From: Prochlorococcus sp. AG-402-A08
Lineage (GTDB): Bacteria > Cyanobacteriota > Cyanobacteriia > PCC-6307 > Cyanobiaceae
Assembly (NCBI GenBank): GCA_003279585.1
Contig: QCHH01000002.1
Coordinates: 39,224-103,223, forward strand
Direction of reading: 5' to 3'
DNA: 64,000 bases
Shown here: positions 61,319-64,000 of the stretch, piece after piece
Layout of the letters: each line of letters opens with the position of its first letter
How positions within the stretch are numbered: position 1 is the stretch's first letter
Position numbers and translations under genes: made by a program
The notes under the pieces: generated by a model
Seen by the model: only the letters and a program-made list of their open reading frames with translations
What the model was told of the DNA's origin: nothing
The model's database searches: none

Positions 61319-61571
61319 GTCATTGATTTTACTTGTTTAACCATAACTGCTTTGAAACCTTTGTTATATATATTAGAAAATATATATAAATATATATCAG
61401 ATCAGTAACTTTTATTTTATTTCTAGCTTTTGTTCGCGTTTAAAAACTTTAATATTCTCTTGATAGATTAGTTTTTCTAGTTGTTTTCGATTTTTATCTT
61501 TAATAAATCTGTTTTCAAAATTGCGATCACCTTAATTATTTGCTAAAGATATATATATCCAGATTTAGCAA
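61319..61571. repeat. AT-rich spacer with TATATA-type runs
   Basis: Blocks of alternating TA occur at about 61364-61400 and 61548-61558. They are simple sequence and not a CRISPR or tandem gene repeat. No gene was recognised in the 253 bp. Confidence 0.45.
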
Positions 61572-61913
61572 ATGTCTTCTTGGTTACATCATAGCAGATT
61601 TATATATATATTATCTAACTTGATAGTTTTGCCAGCTACACTTATTCCTGCAATTGACTTGATATCAAACATTTCATTTATGATTGCTTTTATCTCCTTA
61701 ATGAATGCTAATGTATTGCTATCATTAGCATTATGTGTTGTTTTTATTATTAAAAATAATTCAAACTATAAATTTAATCTTTTATTAAAACAAAAAGGAG
61801 AGGAACTCTCAAAGGCAGATTATGATTGTGTCTACTTATATGCTTGGTGCACGTTATTAAGATATTCTTTGATTGGATTAGCAGTTAATCAATTATTTCT
61901 ATTCTTTACATAA
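61572..61913 (+). CDS. Small membrane protein, unknown function
   Basis: A 113-residue protein with hydrophobic stretches near residues 13-28, 33-60 and 90-112, one loop with FNLLLKQKGEELSKADYDCVYLYAW. Probably three helices. It converges with the next gene. No family recognised. Confidence 0.5.
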   Translation: MSSWLHHSRFIYILSNLIVLPATLIPAIDLISNISFMIAFISLMNANVLLSLALCVVFIIKNNSNYKFNLLLKQKGEELSKADYDCVYLYAWCTLLRYSLIGLAVNQLFLFFT

Positions 61914-61926
61914 CGCATGAGTTTGC

Positions 61927-62226
61927 TTATTTGTTAAAAGGGTTTAAAAAACTTTTCTTCCCTTGCTTTCTAGGTGGATTAATCATTCCAGTATCTTCAT
62001 TTAGTCTTCTTTTTATGTCTTGAATTATTTTTTGATCTTGCATCTCATTTTTGTCAGGATCTAAAGTTGCAAACCAATTTTGTAGATCCCAAGACTGATG
62101 TCCATCTTTATCTACTTCAACTTTTACAAATCCCTCTTGTCCTGAAAAGAAATAGACGCCTTCGGGAAGCTTGTCGAAATCAAACTCTCCATTCTTTTCT
62201 CTGCTGACGTTACCCATTCCTTTCAT
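61927..62226 (-). CDS. Small soluble protein, unknown function
   Basis: A 99-residue hydrophilic protein: EFDFDKLPEGVYFFSGQEGFVKVEVDKDGHQSWDLQNWFATLDPD, then a charged helical part and basic tail RKQGKKSFLNPFNK. The aromatic-rich beta part suggests a small folded domain. An ATG at 62217 is an alternative start. Confidence 0.55.
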   Translation of the reverse strand: MKGMGNVSREKNGEFDFDKLPEGVYFFSGQEGFVKVEVDKDGHQSWDLQNWFATLDPDKNEMQDQKIIQDIKRRLNEDTGMINPPRKQGKKSFLNPFNK

Positions 62227-62363
62227 AAAGAGATTTTTCTCATTTCAATATCCTATATCAGACATTAAAAGGAAGTAATCTCTTATTTTTTTACTTACAT
62301 CTGCTATCTAAATATTTAGGAATTATAATTTTTAGTTGCTTTTACCCTTAATAGTGTGAATGA

Positions 62364-62561
62364 TTGAAAAAATACATATTCTCTATGTGCCCTTTTAGTA
62401 AGGAATTTTCTCTTCTTGCGAAAACTTTTGAGTACTCAGATTACCTTGAAGATTCAGATTGGAAATTTCAGAAATACAATTTGGTTAATGCTTCTTGTTA
62501 CTCTGATCTTTTGGAAGATACAGATTGGGGAACGAGGTCTGATGATCTAACTATTGCTTGA
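62364..62561 (+). CDS. Small acidic protein with internal duplication
   Basis: A 65-residue frame (TTG 62364; ATG at 62385 is an alternative). A ten-residue unit recurs: YSDYLEDSDW and, some 19 residues later, YSDLLEDTDWG. Otherwise hydrophilic with Cys at two places. No signal or family recognised. Confidence 0.4.
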   Translation: MKKYIFSMCPFSKEFSLLAKTFEYSDYLEDSDWKFQKYNLVNASCYSDLLEDTDWGTRSDDLTIA

Positions 62562-62591
62562 ATGGCATTTGAATAGATTCGTTTTATTTTT

Positions 62592-63092
62592 CTAATCAGA
62601 GATTTTTAGGTCAGCAATAAATTCTTCGCTTATCCACTCAAGTTGGTGATCTTCACTTGAGTTTCTTCCTAAGATAATTATTGGTATACAAACTTCTTTG
62701 TTTTCAATAATATTTCTATATTCAATAAGAAGTGCAGCGTATTTTTTAAATGTCCAACCATTGTTACCTTTTGATTCCCATTCAGAAGAGTTTCTTAGTG
62801 ATCGATGAAAATCTTCAATTCCAAATTCATTCCAACATTCTTGAATTGCAAGTAAAGGATCGTGTCCTGCTTTGAGTAACTGTTGATATTGAATTATTTC
62901 AGGGGCTTCTTTTGAGTTATCTGGTTTAAGTTCTTTGGTTAAATCATAAAGGGTGACTTTTTTGAGCTTGAACCAATCTCTATCAAAAAGAAAAACTGGA
63001 AAGTTCAATGACCATATATCTCCTCGTAAACTTTTGTATGTTTTAATAAATTCATTCATGTGCTTTTGGAGAAACTTATATCGCTTTTTCAT
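62592..63092 (-). CDS. Soluble protein, unknown function
   Basis: About 166 residues. The ATG at 63092 has a good Shine-Dalgarno-like AGAGGTGG a few bases before it and is better than GTG at 63101. The protein is mixed charge with FIKTYKSLRGDIWSLNFPVFLFDRDWFKL, AIQECWNEFGIEDFH and a C-terminal acidic end. No domain recognised; aromatic-rich. Confidence 0.55.
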   Translation of the reverse strand: MKKRYKFLQKHMNEFIKTYKSLRGDIWSLNFPVFLFDRDWFKLKKVTLYDLTKELKPDNSKEAPEIIQYQQLLKAGHDPLLAIQECWNEFGIEDFHRSLRNSSEWESKGNNGWTFKKYAALLIEYRNIIENKEVCIPIIILGRNSSEDHQLEWISEEFIADLKISD

Positions 63093-63174
63093 AAATACCA
63101 CCTCTTATGTAATTACTTTTGGTTTTTAACTTTTTAATTAAAGTAAAGCTTTAAAAGCTTTTAGTCAAACCAAT

Positions 63175-63180
63175 TATAAT
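63175..63180 (+). promoter_or_regulatory. Probable -10 element of the small gene at 63208
   Basis: A perfect TATAAT hexamer lies 28 bp before the ATG at 63208; the leader would be about 20 nt. No clear -35 was seen. Confidence 0.4.
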
Positions 63181-63207
63181 ATAAGGATAATATATTTATT
63201 ACAGTTA

Positions 63208-63333
63208 ATGACTAGCGATAATAGGCGCCCAGCTTGGCTTAACTGGGTTTACCTTGGAATATTTTTATATTCTTCTTATTTTTTATTTAACTACTGGTCT
63301 TCAATTTTAGAAAATAATATTTCTTTAAAATAA
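63208..63333 (+). CDS. 41-residue single-helix membrane protein
   Basis: From ATG the frame has a polar start TSDNRRPAWLNW, a helix VYLGIFLYSSYFLFNYW (about residues 14-30) and tail SSILENNISLK. Many small cyanobacterial membrane proteins look like this. It has a -10-like site upstream. It is missed by common length cut-offs. Confidence 0.45.
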   Translation: MTSDNRRPAWLNWVYLGIFLYSSYFLFNYWSSILENNISLK

Positions 63334-63459
63334 ATTAATAGGTATTTAATTCAATATATTTTTAGTAGTTTTTAAAATATAAACCAAATATTTTTTTTGG
63401 ATTATCATTCATATAAAAAAGTTGATATTTAATTTGTGCTATTCCAATTTATATTCAAT

Positions 63460-63552
63460 TCATCCTGCAAATACAGGTAAACCAATTGTTGCTGTGCTAA
63501 GTAATGCTCCGGCGAAAATAAGGAAAGGGAGCAAAGGATACTTTTCGATCAT
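63460..63552 (-). CDS. 30-residue single-helix membrane peptide
   Basis: The frame begins MIEKYPLLPFLIFAGALLS and ends GLPVFAG; it is hydrophobic over about residues 6-28. A tandem operator-like region with a -10 element lies directly upstream (63576-63605), which supports a real gene. Not matched to a named photosystem subunit. Confidence 0.5.
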   Translation of the reverse strand: MIEKYPLLPFLIFAGALLSTATIGLPVFAG

Positions 63553-63575
63553 TAGATTTAAGCTGATGACTTATA

Positions 63576-63605
63576 GGTAATTATACCATACTAGGTATTT
63601 ATACC
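63576..63605 (-). promoter_or_regulatory. Promoter with two tandem 12-bp operator-like sites
   Basis: Two near-copies, GGTAATTATACC (63576-63587) and GGTATTTATACC (63594-63605), are 18 bp apart from start to start. The second is a palindrome with arms GGTAT/ATACC. On the minus strand the first copy contains TATAAT, the likely -10 for the 30-residue gene. The arrangement suggests binding of a dimeric regulator. Confidence 0.45.
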
Positions 63606-63643
63606 CCAGTCTTGGCTGAAGATGGACGTAATTGCTTGTTCTC

Positions 63644-63925
63644 TCATGCGAGGAGTAGTCTTCTTTTAACATCTTCTATTGCCTTTTGGTAGTATCTATA
63701 TTTGTTTTGATGATCGCTGAAAACTTTAATAACGCGCCATTTTTCTGCTGGAAATCTCTTTTTTACTTCTTCTGCAATTTGCGATTCTTCCCGATTTAAA
63801 TTTGTCTTCTTGAGTTTGTATTCGACGTTGATCCAATAGAAGAGTTTTTCTAAACTAAATGTAATTTGTCCATCTTTTATCCATTTTTCTATGTATTTTT
63901 CATCATCATCTTCTATAAAAAGCAT
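63644..63925 (-). CDS. Small soluble protein, unknown function
   Basis: A 93-residue protein, strongly charged and helical, with MLFIEDDDEKYIEKWIKDGQITFSLEKLFYWINVEYKL then a Lys/Glu/Arg helix EVKKRFPAEKWRVIKVFSDHQNKYRYYQKAIEDVKRRLL. No family is recognised. ATG start. Confidence 0.55.
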   Translation of the reverse strand: MLFIEDDDEKYIEKWIKDGQITFSLEKLFYWINVEYKLKKTNLNREESQIAEEVKKRFPAEKWRVIKVFSDHQNKYRYYQKAIEDVKRRLLLA

Positions 63926-64000
63926 TTTTCAGCCGCTGGTAGTTTTATCTCATGCAGTAACTCGGCAAAATTATGTATTAAGTCTCACTAACCAATTAAT

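Noticed and set aside
61364..61400. TATATA runs as a possible CRISPR or tandem repeat
   Set aside because: Simple alternating AT sequence without repeats of fixed length or spacers.

Overview
The window looks like chromosome of a marine picocyanobacterium, most probably Prochlorococcus. The DNA is AT-rich, genes are packed with many 4-bp overlaps and GTG/TTG starts, and the content is cyanobacterial: clock kinase SasA, OpcA beside Zwf, ferredoxin-NADP reductase PetH, carotenoid isomerase CrtH, CyanoP, a SulP anion transporter, and LysA-CdaA-UppS. The FNR has no phycobilisome-binding domain, which fits an organism without normal phycobilisomes. Assignment to a clade (low-light versus high-light) cannot be settled from the window.

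Layout. 0-2.4 kb: end of crtE, a DUF212 protein and a RecD-like helicase, translationally coupled. 2.5-8 kb (minus): cobyrinate diamide synthase, opcA, zwf and petH, the NADPH-forming block. 8.3-9.6 kb: tRNA-Glu and sasA. 9.7-13.5 kb: CpeS-like protein, lipoprotein, pepN. 13.5-16.6 kb: prs and malQ diverge from a 588-bp gap. 16.6-24.5 kb: RodZ-like protein, membrane protein, UbiB kinase, a PLP decarboxylase, cdsA, DUF2993 protein, hydrolase, dehydrogenase. 24.5-33.5 kb: clpC, rimI, then lysA-cdaA-uppS, bioB-trhO-hypothetical. 33.5-39.5 kb: lipA, recR, cyanoP, an ABC exporter and a DEAD-box helicase. 39.7-49.2 kb: recD, recB, a methyltransferase-like membrane protein and recC. 49.2-55.5 kb: pdxJ, plsC, bolA-grxD, an atypical response regulator, crtH, trmFO. 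55.7-59.1 kb: tRNA-Lys, small proteins and a SulP transporter. 59.5-64 kb: a run of small, mostly unrecognised proteins, many with one membrane helix, separated by AT-rich gaps; this is the accessory-looking part.

The core genes follow known pathways: NADPH supply, clock output, RecBCD repair, isoprenoid and peptidoglycan precursors, biotin and lipoate synthesis, iron-sulfur handling. No insertion sequence, integrase, rRNA or CRISPR array was seen. I found no convincing new multi-gene system. The best second-look items are the altered FNR N-terminus, the response regulator lacking its phospho-Asp, a 36-bp perfect palindrome before the SulP gene, a tandem operator-like site near 63.6 kb, several very short membrane-protein genes, and broken-looking reading frames in the prs-malQ gap. 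Starts given as likely are based on reading, not on experiment.
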